Source: Polytrichum commune (taxonomy: Eukaryota > Streptophyta > Polytrichopsida > Polytrichales > Polytrichaceae). From it: a stretch of DNA of 64,000 nucleotides. The position numbers were made by a program, and so were the translations under genes. The first letter of the stretch is position 1, and each line of letters opens with the position of its first letter. The stretch lies in assembly GCA_950295325.1 (NCBI GenBank), contig OX485803.1:10726001-10790000 (forward strand), written 5' to 3'. Below the pieces are notes generated by a model, which was not told the origin of the DNA, searched no databases, and saw only the letters and a program-made list of their open reading frames with translations. Positions 22,301-32,923 of this stretch are shown one piece after another.

Positions 22301-23734
22301 TAATTATGTTGGATAGACACCAATGAACCTCAATTTCAAAAACCCCGATGGACGAACTTACAGTAGACAATCCTTTTCTATTCAACAGACAAGACCATAT
22401 CAATTCCTCCAGAAAATATAATCCCATCCCAGGCCGCGGATCCACAATGAATATCAATCCAAGGCCGTCAAAACGATCAAATCAAGCGAAGAGTTCGCAG
22501 TTCCCAAGCTCGTCACAAATCACATTACATCCCGTTGCAAATCGACAGCATGCGCAACACATAGCACGTAAATCAACTGCTTTCCTGCAGCGGCATGGCA
22601 ATGTGAAGTGCGTGAGAGACAATATGAACCCCCAAGATTCAATTCATGTTGAGAAATTTGCAATAAGACAAAGATGAAGGCGAGCATACTTTTGGAGTGG
22701 CACCGGCTGCCCTGACGGTGGCTATGGCAACGGCAATCTCCGTGGGGCTCAGTGGGTCCAGCGGATGTGCTGATTGCGAACGCAATATCGGAATTCCAGG
22801 TCCTGTACATACAACGGCAACGCATACACAACCGTAAGCGCCAATTTGGTTTCCCAATCTTTAGCTACAATGCCACTGTCTCGCCGGTTGGCTTGAAATA
22901 ACTCGACAAAGGCCCATGATGTACACCAAAATTAGAACCTGAGCAATTACTTTCTCGCCTGCCGCACTCAGATGGGGACATTAAAAAAGGCAATTGGGGG
23001 ATCTGTTGTGAAATAGAATAAAAAATCGAGGTTACTCTCCATCGCAAAACCCATACGTTCCCCATCTGCCGCACTCAGATGGGGACATAAAGAAGGCAAT
23101 TGCGAGATCAGTTCGGAAATAGAATGAAAATTCGAGATTACGCTCCATCGCAAAACCCAGAGCCTCTCCCTCTCCCATGTCTTTTGCTTCCACGAGACCC
23201 TCGATGCAATACAATGATGAGGATTTCTCATCACCATAGCTGGACACAATGCCGAACTTCGGAATCTTCACCAAGTCCAGGGCAATTGGGACGTAACATG
23301 CGACCCACGAGAGATGGAGAAAGACTGGATTAAAAATTAAATAAAAACAAATAAACAAAAAAGAGATGCAATCCCCGCTGAGGACAACAACCTTTAGCAG
23401 TGGTGGCGATGGCGGAGGCGGAATCCAGGGATACGAAAGGTGCAGGCTTGGCATTGAGGCGGTGAAGCTCCGGGTGATTATCAAGGTGGGCACGTTGTTG
23501 ATGGTTATTGTCGCCTACCAAGTCTACCTCCCCGGATGCGGGTACAGGCTCCAGAGAGCCGCCTCCCGCCCCTGATGCAGATGCGGATGCAGAGGAAACA
23601 TTCCCTGCTCCTCCTGCTGTTGCTGCAACAGCAATGCCAGTGCCTTCTGCTGTGCCCGCTCCAGTTCTTGTATCCAAATGAGGAGAGGCGGGCGCGTGGC
23701 AGCAAAGCGTCTGCGCGCCCGCACGTGAGGCCAT
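16332..23734 (-). CDS. CuAO: Peroxisomal primary (copper/topaquinone) amine oxidase, 13 exons
   Basis: Oxidises primary amines such as putrescine to aldehyde, ammonia and H2O2. Exons in gene order: 23734-23392, 22802-22690, 22281-21973, 21585-21473, 20985-20832, 20565-20389, 20157-19942, 19722-19486, 18794-18609, 18274-18134, 17521-17253, 17002-16921, 16475-16332. All phases agree; 2,484 nt gives 827 residues. Key residues: proposed catalytic base Asp460 in [11 protein letters not shown], topaquinone precursor Tyr544 in TVANYEYG, copper ligands His594 and His596 in APVHQHF, and His760 in [17 protein letters not shown]. The protein ends in LLSKL, a canonical C-terminal peroxisomal signal. The first exon adds about 114 residues, rich in Ala, Gly and Ser, ahead of the conserved [11 protein letters not shown] start of the fold; some of this may be linker. 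The start at 23734 is the first Met in the frame that splices in phase to exon 2. The gene appears intact. Confidence 0.95.
20609..20626. repeat. (TA)9 microsatellite in a CuAO intron
   Basis: A short uninterrupted TA run sits in the intron between the exons 20985-20832 and 20565-20389. Confidence 0.9.
22961..23170. repeat. 107-bp tandem duplication in CuAO intron 1
   Basis: GCCGCACTCAGATGGGGACA begins at 22961 and again at 23068, and the following ~95 bases (AGGCAATTG..., TCGAG..., CTCCATCGCAAAACCCA) repeat with a few changes. The duplication lies wholly inside the first intron (22803-23391). Confidence 0.85.
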
Positions 23735-24720
23735 TGACAGGGATTTGCAAGCGCCCCGCCTCCAACCTTCTCCTTCCCCAGTCCTGCTCTTCTTTCAGAC
23801 ATACAGCACCCCGTCCTTCCTCCCTCCCTGCCTCTTCTCTCTCTCCCTCCCTCCTCCTGTCTTCTCCCTCTCTCAACTCCACCTCCAATCCAAATTCCTG
23901 CTCTCTCTCTGTCTCTCTCCCTCCCTCCTCTGCGTCCCCCTCCCACCGTGATCTCTGCAATGCTCACAACCACAATCCCTCGCCGCTTCCGTTCTCTCGC
24001 GCGCGCCTCTATCTCTCTCTGCCTCTTTTGTTCTCTCTAATTCTCTCTCTCCGTCTCCGTCCGTGCGCTCTTGTGCTGCGGAGGGCGTGAAGGGAGAAGC
24101 GTAAGTTCTCCGGAGTTGGGACTCGCCTTCTGCTGCTGATGGGCGCCCTCTCGCTCCCTTTGTGCCTTTGGGCCACACGCACCGAGGCCGAGGCGGGCGC
24201 TGGGTCGGGTCGGGTCGGGTCGTGACGGGGCGAGGGACGGGCTGCGCGACAGGCCAAGCCCCCCCCCCCCCTTGGGTCGGCGACGCGTCCAAGGCGATCG
24301 GGAGTCGGGAGACGCCCGCGGGACGGGTGGCTAACGGGCGGGCGCCGGGACGCATCCCGACTCGGGGCGCATGACGAGCTCCAGGGAGGTCGGCCAATCG
24401 CATTGACGGGCTCTGACGGGTGGCGGGACACCTCCCTCGGCCCGCATGACGAGTCTTGGGATCAGCGGAGGACGCCAGTCGTAGTGGCAGGCATTGACGG
24501 GCGTTGGGACATCTCCCCTCGGGGCGTGTGACCAGCCCGCCCATGAACCGCCGCCAGTCCCGGATTTGCGACGGGCCATGACGGGCTGCCCGGGACAGGA
24601 GCGAATTTGGGTGGCTATCTCGCGGCCCGAGGCGGCTTGGCTTGTCTTTACTGCCGCCGCAGGCTTTTCCACCTGGGCCTGGGCTTGGGACTGGGGTTGC
24701 CCTGCCCATGGCACTTCTTG
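23735..24720 (-). promoter_or_regulatory. GC-rich upstream region of the amine oxidase gene: CT-rich leader, G4 motif, minisatellite
   Basis: On the + strand 23760-24060 is dominated by TCTC/CCCT runs, so the transcribed strand reads as GA-rich, typical of plant 5' UTRs. Four GGG triplets separated by TC (24202-24219) form a canonical G-quadruplex motif, followed by 13 consecutive C (24259-24271). From about 24300 to 24600 a degenerate GC-rich repeat recurs, with GCATGACGAG-like blocks at 24367, 24440 and 24526. A TATATA at 24764-24769 reads similarly in both directions, so it does not show direction. The promoter assignment is inferred from position only. Confidence 0.45.
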
Positions 24721-25783
24721 TCACCCTACTCTACGGACCTTCAGGTTTAGCTCACTCCCCACCTATATAGTTTACTCAACTCCAACTCCAACTCCACTCA
24801 CTACAGCTGATTTTGTGGAGGAGCTCCAGCCAATCGCTCTCCTCTTTCAGATTGCCTTCAGTGACCGGGAATGAATGAATGGCCACCGCAAAACTATCCC
24901 GCTTTCCCTTCACGGCATTGTGGCCATGAGGAGTCACAAGAGCCCAGGCTTAACTTCCTTCATAATCCTTACCCCCTCACAAGCCAGAGCGAAACCTTCA
25001 AATCAATTCAATTCAATTCAATTCATCATCTTATTGTGGAAAATCGACACTTCTTATGGTCAATTTAGCCGTACAGATGGCATGTTTGTAAAGTTGGGAT
25101 TGTTCAGACAAAGTTTCAACCGTCCACATATCCATAATCAAAATATTTTAATGTAGATGTGCATATTGGTATGGTCGTGCAACGGTGACTGCTCGGACAA
25201 AAACGTCCACCTTGCCCATTAGGGATTGATGTTTCAAGCAAAATTTGCACAAGGATGTGTATAGTTAGAATGCACATGTGTGAGATTTGTGTCTCTCACA
25301 AACAAAACAAAACAAAACCAAAAAAAAAAAAAAAAGGTCTTGCATCCACCAGTGTTATCTTGACATCAAAGTCTACAAATGCATGAAATTTTGTGAGTTA
25401 CATGCATGTTGACTTGATTTGCATGGTGATCTCATGTTTACTTCAACACCAACAAAAATACCAGGGGTTATAATTCATTAGACACGCATCAAACTTTACA
25501 TATGTTGGGTCCAAAGAGCATTGCCTTAGCCTCAAGTATGTAAAATGAAGATGAAAACATCCACAATCCAACAATTTCATCCTCTTCAAAAATAAAACTC
25601 TACTCAAATTGATGATTTTATCCATTTTCTAGAATATGGAATTTGGGACACAACATTTGGTTGAAAGAGACAAATTGTCATTAAGAAATATGCTAGGTTC
25701 ATATGGTTGAGTATTCACATGCAGTAAAAATGTTACTGGTATTGGGACCCACACTATTTGATCGTCAACTAACTTATACGAAC
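24721..25783. other. Intergenic, AT-rich, no gene recognised
   Basis: Holds repeated ATTCA (about 25001-25025), an AAAACAAAAC/poly-A stretch (25301-25335), and a block around 25108-25212 that resembles 32076-32182 (shared GGACAAAAAC.TCC). A small frame starting at 24871 has no recognised homology. Confidence 0.5.
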
Positions 25784-26144
25784 GGGCCAGTTCACAGGGG
25801 GTCCCCAAGTCCTACTTCCTAGTTCACATGAGGTCAATCTGTACAATCTCAGCAATCGAGAGGATGGAAGTTGGGAATTGTCACTTCACACAAGGCCCCA
25901 AGCACAACATGGATGTCTACATGGCAACATTATTTGGAGGTGAGGCTCGCGACTTGTGTCGAGGGTAGGGTTGAGCAAAAAGCTAGACCCAACTAGCAAC
26001 AAAAGTCCCAATAATCGTGTGCATGAATCATTCAAAATCTCATATAAATCATACTCGGTAATGGGCTCTTGAGGCTCAAAAGTTGGGACTTGTTGACATG
26101 AGTGGGCCTTGACACTCGGGACTTGGGATCCCATGTGAACTGGG
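25784..26144. mobile_element. Tourist-like MITE, family A, copy 1
   Basis: 361 bp with inverted ends: left GGGCCAGTTCACAGGGGG, right in reverse CCCAGTTCACATGGGATC. It aligns throughout with the reverse complement of 32559-32920, for example ACATGGATG.C.ACATGGCAACA and GTGAGGCTCG.GACTTGTGT. There is no clear flanking duplication here (AAC left, TAT right), so the site has probably decayed. Confidence 0.8.
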
Positions 26145-27780
26145 TATTTTTGTTGGTGTTCAAAAATCCATCAAGTTACATCTAGCGAGGTTACTATGAA
26201 TAAGATGAATATTATTATTGATAGCAACAAACTTCAAAAAGATATACACTTTGCCTATCAAGAGAGACTACTTGTACTACTGCCCAAGACCAACGACTAG
26301 CCGACTGGGACGAACCAACCCCCGTACATTGATTCCTTGGAGACAAGGGTTTAGACATCCAACAAGCAACGAGTGTATGGGTTGGTTTGTTCAAATCGTG
26401 ACTAGCCCTAGTGCGGGCATGGTATTATAATAACTTTTACATGGGAACATGGGAATCGTTGAGAGGCTTGGCAACAAAGGGAAGTTAAGAGTTAGGTGAA
26501 GTGGAGTCCTTGGGCGGGGGGGGGGGGGCATTGACAGACTTGTCTCCTTGTCAAGAATGTCGGAGAAATCAAATCATACCATGGGCCTGTTGTAATAACT
26601 TGTGCAGTAGTCGAGTCCTCCAACAGTTTGCACTTTTCACTGTCATCGGCTCCCCCATCCACGTGTCACCTTACTTCTAACTGATCTCTTTTGTTTGCGT
26701 CCATGCCAGGTGTCAGAATGCGGTTGGGTATAAAGACTTCGTAAAAAGCCGGGCACAACTTGGCTCCGCTTTTTATCATCTGCAGTGGTCTTTTAGGTGA
26801 GTTCGCCCCCAAGATTAGAGGAACTATTCATTGCTCAAAGTGAGTGGACTTTATGGAGTAGTCGTTCATCCACATGAAACGACTCGTGTAAAGCACATTC
26901 TACTCATTACATGTAAATGGGGACTCCGTGCCAAGTCTCGGGTCATGAAATCCATAAGGATGAGAAAGTATGCCAAATTTAAAGATCGGGGAGTAGTGGG
27001 GCCTAAGAGGGTAATTGTTCACAAGGATTGCAATTTACGAATTCATCAACAATCGTGTAGGGAGATCATAAGATTCATTAGACGTCAAGATTGTAAAGTA
27101 TAAATTTTGGTATAGGTACCCGACAATGTGATGAAGAAAGCTATAAGTAACATAAGGTGCTTCAAGCAAGATTTGAGTAATGATATTATAACTATTTAAA
27201 CAACATCATCTAAATTGAATGGAATGTTCATATGGTATGCTTTTACATTATAGCTTCCCCTTCATAAAATCACCCCTTTGCATGCAAATCGTTAGTGAAA
27301 CCCTTTAGGTAGTGAACTCCTTGGGAGTGGGGTCTAAGAAGTATGTGATGCTATCTTGGATAGGTATGTAAGTTGAATTTGTTGTTGAGTTGCAACTATT
27401 AATCTCTTCCATTGCAATACCTTGATCTCTTTGTATTAAAAAAGCAAAAGCAAAATTGAGTGTTCAAGTATAGCAAGTTTTGATTTGAATACACGTAGCA
27501 ACACGTTTAGGCCATGATTGAATAAGTAGGAGTTGGTTAAAAGGAAATTAAACCAGTAACATTGAAACAACCCATCATAACATAAGCCTTAACCTCGACA
27601 GTTATGGAATCTCCACACTTTCAAATATCTTTTGATTTAAGGGTCTCGTGTTTTAATTCATGTTTGCACAAAGTTCACACCATGAATGTGGTTTCAAGCA
27701 ACCATTGCATGGCCTATTGGTCCGATTAGGATAATGTAAATGTTAAATTAATTGATTCTAGACGAGCTCGCTTTAGGGAC
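26145..27780. other. Non-coding AT-rich stretch
   Basis: No gene supported. A poly-G run lies at about 26517-26528. The frame at 26831-27103 (90 codons) has no recognised motif; its basic text and isolated position in repeat DNA argue for a chance or decayed frame. Confidence 0.45.
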
Positions 27781-27827
27781 CACTAGCATCCAACATTTAT
27801 ATTTATATAAATTTAGGTAAATTAGGT

Positions 27828-27841
27828 ATATATAGGTATAC

Positions 27842-27875
<34 letters not shown>

Positions 27876-28068
27876 AGAGATGTATATGTACATATATTTA
27901 TTTTCCTTGAATATAACACCATTTTATATATACATAGACACATCTATATATAAGGATATGTAAGGATATATTTTTCTTATCTTGAAGTATAGTAACCTTT
28001 TATTTATTTATTTATTTAGACACATACATATATATAGATGTATTTTTCTTATCATTAGGTATAGCATC

Positions 28069-28127
<59 letters not shown>

Positions 28128-28296
28128 TTTTTCTTATCCTTAGTATAGCATCCTTTTATATAGAGAGACACACATACATATACATAAGGATGTATATAGA
28201 TATACATGTATAGATAGACATGTAGATAGATATAAATGGTGTGTATGTCAAACATCTTCATCTAATGCATTAAGATCCAAATTGGGCTCGTAGAAC

Positions 28297-28337
<41 letters not shown>
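27828..28337. repeat. Microsatellite cluster: (TG)n, (CA)n, (TA)n, (GA)n
   Basis: (TG)n at about 27850-27876, a repeated ATAGATGTATTTTTCTTATC-type unit with TATATA spacers over 27890-28200, (CA)n at 28069-28091 running into (TA)n at 28092-28125, and (GA)n at 28300-28337. Confidence 0.9.
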
Positions 28338-28341
<4 letters not shown>

Positions 28342-29448
28342 TTTTGAGGCAAATGCAACCCAGTTACCAAAGCTTGATCTTTCTATTTTCAAGGTCTTGC
28401 CCTTTCAATTGATTTATTAATTTAGTTTTTCTTTTATTTTGCAAGACTTTGGAAATTAGGGTAGATTTTTTATCCCAACATTAATAAACCCTCAAGCAAG
28501 TGCAACTCACTTGCTATTTGTGCCAAGTATGAAATCGTATGTATGTACATGATGTGATTTTATCATAATGGACCAAAATCGAACAATTTGTGATGTAATA
28601 TTATGTGAAGTAGAGGCATCCATTCCCAATCAAGACCCCATTGGCAATATATAGGGTGTCATAGTTTTGATTATTGGGTTGGGATTGATTTTGGTTTTTT
28701 TTTCCATGGGTGGCTAAAATAAGGTTTCATGTTTCACGGTTTCTAAGGGTTAGTTTCAACGTGGTGGCATCTACATTTCCACTAGAATGTGGTGGGCGAG
28801 TGGCCTACATGAAAACTAACCTAAATCTTCAACTTTAGTTTTGGTAGACTCTAGACATGGACAATGTGATTGGGACGACTTTTGGCTTCAAAAAATAAGA
28901 GTGATTTCATTTTAAGTAACAATATTACCAATTCTTTTGCAATCCTCTTGATTTCTATCTTCCTACATGTAAAATATTTACACAACCTTAGAGTTCTCCA
29001 AATTTAACACAAAATCTCTTAAGTGATTGGTTATGGCCGCCTCTACTCTATTTACATGTTGATGATGAAAGCTAAGTAACCTACTTGCTGTCAATTATTA
29101 TGTAACCGTAGTTAGGGATTCAGTCAAACGAGTATTAAGAAACAAAATATGGGTGAGGTGTGAATGTATCATGCCTCAATGGACTGCTCATAACCTCCAT
29201 ACCTTAAATTGTTAAGTGTAACATTGTCACCACTAAAATATAGTAATTTTTTTCAAGGGTAACCTTTTCAAGTGTGTCGAAAATAACAATGCCCATTACA
29301 ACAAACATGTGAACATCCAAATATGTTTTTCTTTGCCATGTTGAGTCTCTCCATATTTCAAAGAACCTCTTTGTTCAGTCTAAGTGTTCACACACTTAGC
29401 ACTAGTATGTTGATCCGGTGAAATACTCCAAGCCTCACTTGCTCATAA
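28338..29448. other. Non-coding AT-rich stretch
   Basis: No convincing frame, repeat or RNA gene was recognised. Confidence 0.45.
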
Positions 29449-29451
29449 TAA

Positions 29452-30053
29452 GGGCCACTTCACACACAAGGCTGAAGGCCCTTGACCATGGCAATGTAAG
29501 AGCTCTCATTGGTCGAAAAGGCGGAGACCGTCCAAGTTCACTTCGCACTGGGAGGTGAAGGCCTAAAGGTCCAAAGAAAAGTTCATGAATGAAAAGTCTA
29601 CATGGAGTCCTACATGGCTGGTTGTGGATAAGGGTGCATGGTCTACCGGAATTTGCGTCAGACCCACCTCCAAGAGGTGGACTTGACGCAAATTCCAGGA
29701 GACCATGCCTTTTTTAATATTTTTTCCAGTTGGACAAATTTCATGACATACTGCATGGCATATTCCATAACATATTCCAAGACAAATTCTAGGACAGACA
29801 ACCACCACCAAGTAATTATCTTAAATTGATAAACTTGGAGATATATTATATTAAACCAAACCCTCCCCTCTTTTTCTGCCAACAAAATATGCAATGGTCG
29901 TGCAACATGGTTCATTCTCACTTCACACTATGCTTGAGGGCCCAAGACTACATAAAATGGCTTTCCCAACACCCATGATACGGCCTTTGGATGAGAGTCA
30001 AGGGTCCTCACCATTACAAGGTCACGGCTCTTGGCTCATGTGTGAAGTGGCCC
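29452..30053. mobile_element. Tourist-like/foldback element B with perfect TAA target duplication
   Basis: 602 bp. Left end GGGCCACTTCACACACAAGG; right end in reverse GGGCCACTTCACACATGAGC, so the first 14 bases match exactly. TAA flanks both sides (29449-29451 and 30054-30056), the target preferred by PIF/Harbinger transposases. No coding capacity. It contains the long hairpin at 29636-29708. Its ends resemble those of families A and C. Confidence 0.85.
29636..29708. repeat. 73-bp near-perfect hairpin inside element B
   Basis: Two 35-base arms flank a 3-base loop (CAA at 29671-29673). Each arm runs between GCATGGTCT and CCACCTC with the block GGAATTTGCGTCA matching exactly; I count five mismatches over the arm. 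Transcription would give a long double-stranded RNA stem. Whether it is transcribed or processed cannot be seen. Confidence 0.85.
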
Positions 30054-30056
30054 TAA

Positions 30057-32555
30057 GAGTGAGAGAGTTATTAGTTTTAGGGATTGAGATTTATATTGGA
30101 ATACCTAAGCAAGGTAATTTAACTTGTCATTAAAATGAGGTTAGTCATCCACTCACCATGGTCAATTATGCTTGTTCTTAAGTATATCAAGGATTGGTTA
30201 TGACATGGCAACTTATGTTTGATCTATCATCATGAGTAGAGATGTGCCATTGGTCATCACCGATTTCCTCAAACAATTGTAGATGCTAGGTAAAGCATAG
30301 ATAGAGTTGTATTTCTTTGAGCAACTAGGCACATGGAGAAAGAGAGAGAGAGAGTTGGGCATTTCTTGAGTAATTCTATGATGACTTTCAAGCTTAGTCA
30401 CTTCTTAGCACATTTTCTTATTCACAAGCCATTATATTCTCCTACATATTTGTGTATCCTTCAATACCCAAGAGGGTGGGGACCATCCTGCAAGGAATTT
30501 TGTTGTCTAATTATCTTTCCTAACTCGGTGCTTTTTAATATAAGTTTGTCTCCTCATAGTAGAAAGTTACAACCTCAATCGTCAACCTATTAGGATTCCA
30601 CCCTCTTTATGCTTAGGTAAAGTGTTGTGCTAAATATCCAAAGTTTACATGTTCAAGTTCAAAATTATGTGCAAGACAAAATCAATAGAGCTTTGAGTGG
30701 AGGCCTAAAATCCATGTGCTTTGTATTTTAAATTGTCTTGTAGAATACCTAAGCAACATACAAAAAGCTTGGAAAAAGACAAGATACAAGACTTAAGAGT
30801 GTTGCCAAATTTGTGAAGGGTCTACCTCACATGTGCCCATGCCACTGAACAAATCCATAAAGAGTAGTAATGTTCACAAGATAAATATCAATAGAACCCA
30901 ATTGTTATCTATGTGACACAATCATGTTCGACATTAACAATCATTTTGTATCACCAAATACACGTATTGCCGTCGAGCATTCTACATTATCTTTAGCCAT
31001 TTAAACCACGTGAGACTGAACTTTGTAGCAAGTTACACGCTCCTTCCACCTTTACTAGTCCTCTCTACTTAACCTTATCTAATGGGTTAATAAGGATAAG
31101 CAAGAATTATTGCATAGACTATGAATGAAAGCTCTCATGGGTTTTCCTTTACTTGTGATAATATTAGGTAAGTTCCCTTAAACATAGATTCATAGATGTG
31201 GATCTATGGTGGACATTTGTCATGAAGATTTTACCAAACCTTTTTTGATAAGGTGATTTTTTCGTCACGTGGATAGATTCATTTACACTAAAATAATAAC
31301 AAGGTATAGAGAGAGATCATGTCCACCACTCTCTCATAATCTTATTTTTAATATAAATAACACTAACTTGCATATACCCTCCAAAGGGGCCATTCATATG
31401 AGAAGTTAATTTCTCAAGCTAGCCAAGCTTTGGCAAATATTCTTCAAACTTGTATGATCTTATTTGTGGCATCAACTCTTGTTTTGGCCCATGTCTTTAT
31501 TCTCAAGAGAAAACTTTAAAGATGAATCTTCTTGCCAAATGCAAACAACAACTATGGAGCATTTCATGTAAAAGAGGTGTAGACCATCAACACATAAGTT
31601 GTGCAATGTTCAACAATTGAAACCCTGGAATGTTTGCAAAGTAGGAAAAATACCCACCTCGCTCACATCCATAAGAACCAACACCAAGCCTGTGGGGTTG
31701 GTACTTGTAAGTGAATCAACAACAAACATACAGGGGACAAATTTTGACTATACCCCATGTGTAGATGTTGTGAAACATAATTCCTTCACCTTTGATGTAA
31801 GCCACAAACTTGAATGTTAACCCACATCGCATTTACAAAACATATTTACATGACAATTGGCTCTAGAATCCGTCAGTGCTTCACAAGTACATGAAGCAAA
31901 GCGATCACGTTTGGGTACCTCCTACAAGCCCTTGAAAGTCAAAGCAAAATCGCCCAAAATTGTCTAAAACACTTTAATCAAGTTCAGAAACTCACTTAAG
32001 ATAGTCGACACCTCTTATGTTAGATCTGACCGCATTGGTGGAAGCGTCGTGTAGTTAAAATTGTTCACACAAAATTTGCAACCGTCCCCTTGTCTTAGAA
32101 TAGAAGATCATCATGTAAACGTGTATGATGGTGTTGTCACCCAACAATGACTATATGGACAAAAACATCCGCCCCCACCTTTAGAGAGTATAGATTTGTA
32201 CTTGTACATCAATAGGAAGGAACTTTTAGAAATATCCAATTATACCATTGCCTGCATTTGGCACTAAACTTGAGCCCCTTGCATGCCACGTGTCACGCAG
32301 TTATCAACCCCCCACCTACCCAAGAAAAGCATGCTATCCACGGCTTGGATCTACCCATCGAAAAAGCACTTGAAAATATTTACGATCATATCCATACATG
32401 AGCACCTATAGGTTAAGCACTCGAATCTAGAATGGTATTGGGATGGGTGACATTCTTATCAACCAATCTCAATTCCATGTTCTATGTGATCTTTAGTAGC
32501 ACAAATATAGAACGTTTTTGGACAACCCAAGGACCCCTCATGTCCCTCTTGGTGC
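30057..32555. other. Non-coding, AT-rich repeat territory
   Basis: No gene recognised. 32076-32182 resembles 25108-25212 and is probably another decayed dispersed repeat. Confidence 0.45.
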
Positions 32556-32558
32556 TAA

Positions 32559-32920
32559 GGGCCGGTTCACACGGGCTCCCAAGTCCCACTCATGTTCTTA
32601 AGCCCCAACATGGAGGCAATGTCCCAGCCTTTTGGCCTCAAGAAATCATTAAAGTATGGTTAATTATCTTTAAAGCCGGATCTTGATTATTTGATGCACA
32701 AATATTCACGGGATTTGTGTCAAGAGTTGGGTCTAGCTTTATGCTCGACCCAACTCTCAACACAAGTCCCGAGCCTCACGTCCAAAAAGTGTTGCCATGT
32801 GGGCATCCATGTCATATTTGGGACCCCGTGTGAAGTGGTCAGTCCCAACTTCTATGCTCTCAATGGCTAAGATTACATGGATTGACCTCAAGTGACTTGG
32901 GACCATGTGTGAACCGACCC
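32559..32920. mobile_element. Tourist-like MITE, family A, copy 2, with TAA target duplication
   Basis: 362 bp. Left end GGGCCGGTTCACACGGGCTC; right end in reverse GGGTCGGTTCACACATGGTC. TAA on both sides (32556-32558, 32921-32923). It is inverted relative to copy 1 (25784-26144) and matches it end to end with moderate divergence. No coding capacity. Confidence 0.88.
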
Positions 32921-32923
32921 TAA

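Noticed and set aside
23873-24724. A 283-codon minus-strand frame in the GC-rich region
   Set aside because: It arises from GC-rich repeats and CT/GA tracts, has no domain, and overlaps other long frames on both strands as expected from composition.
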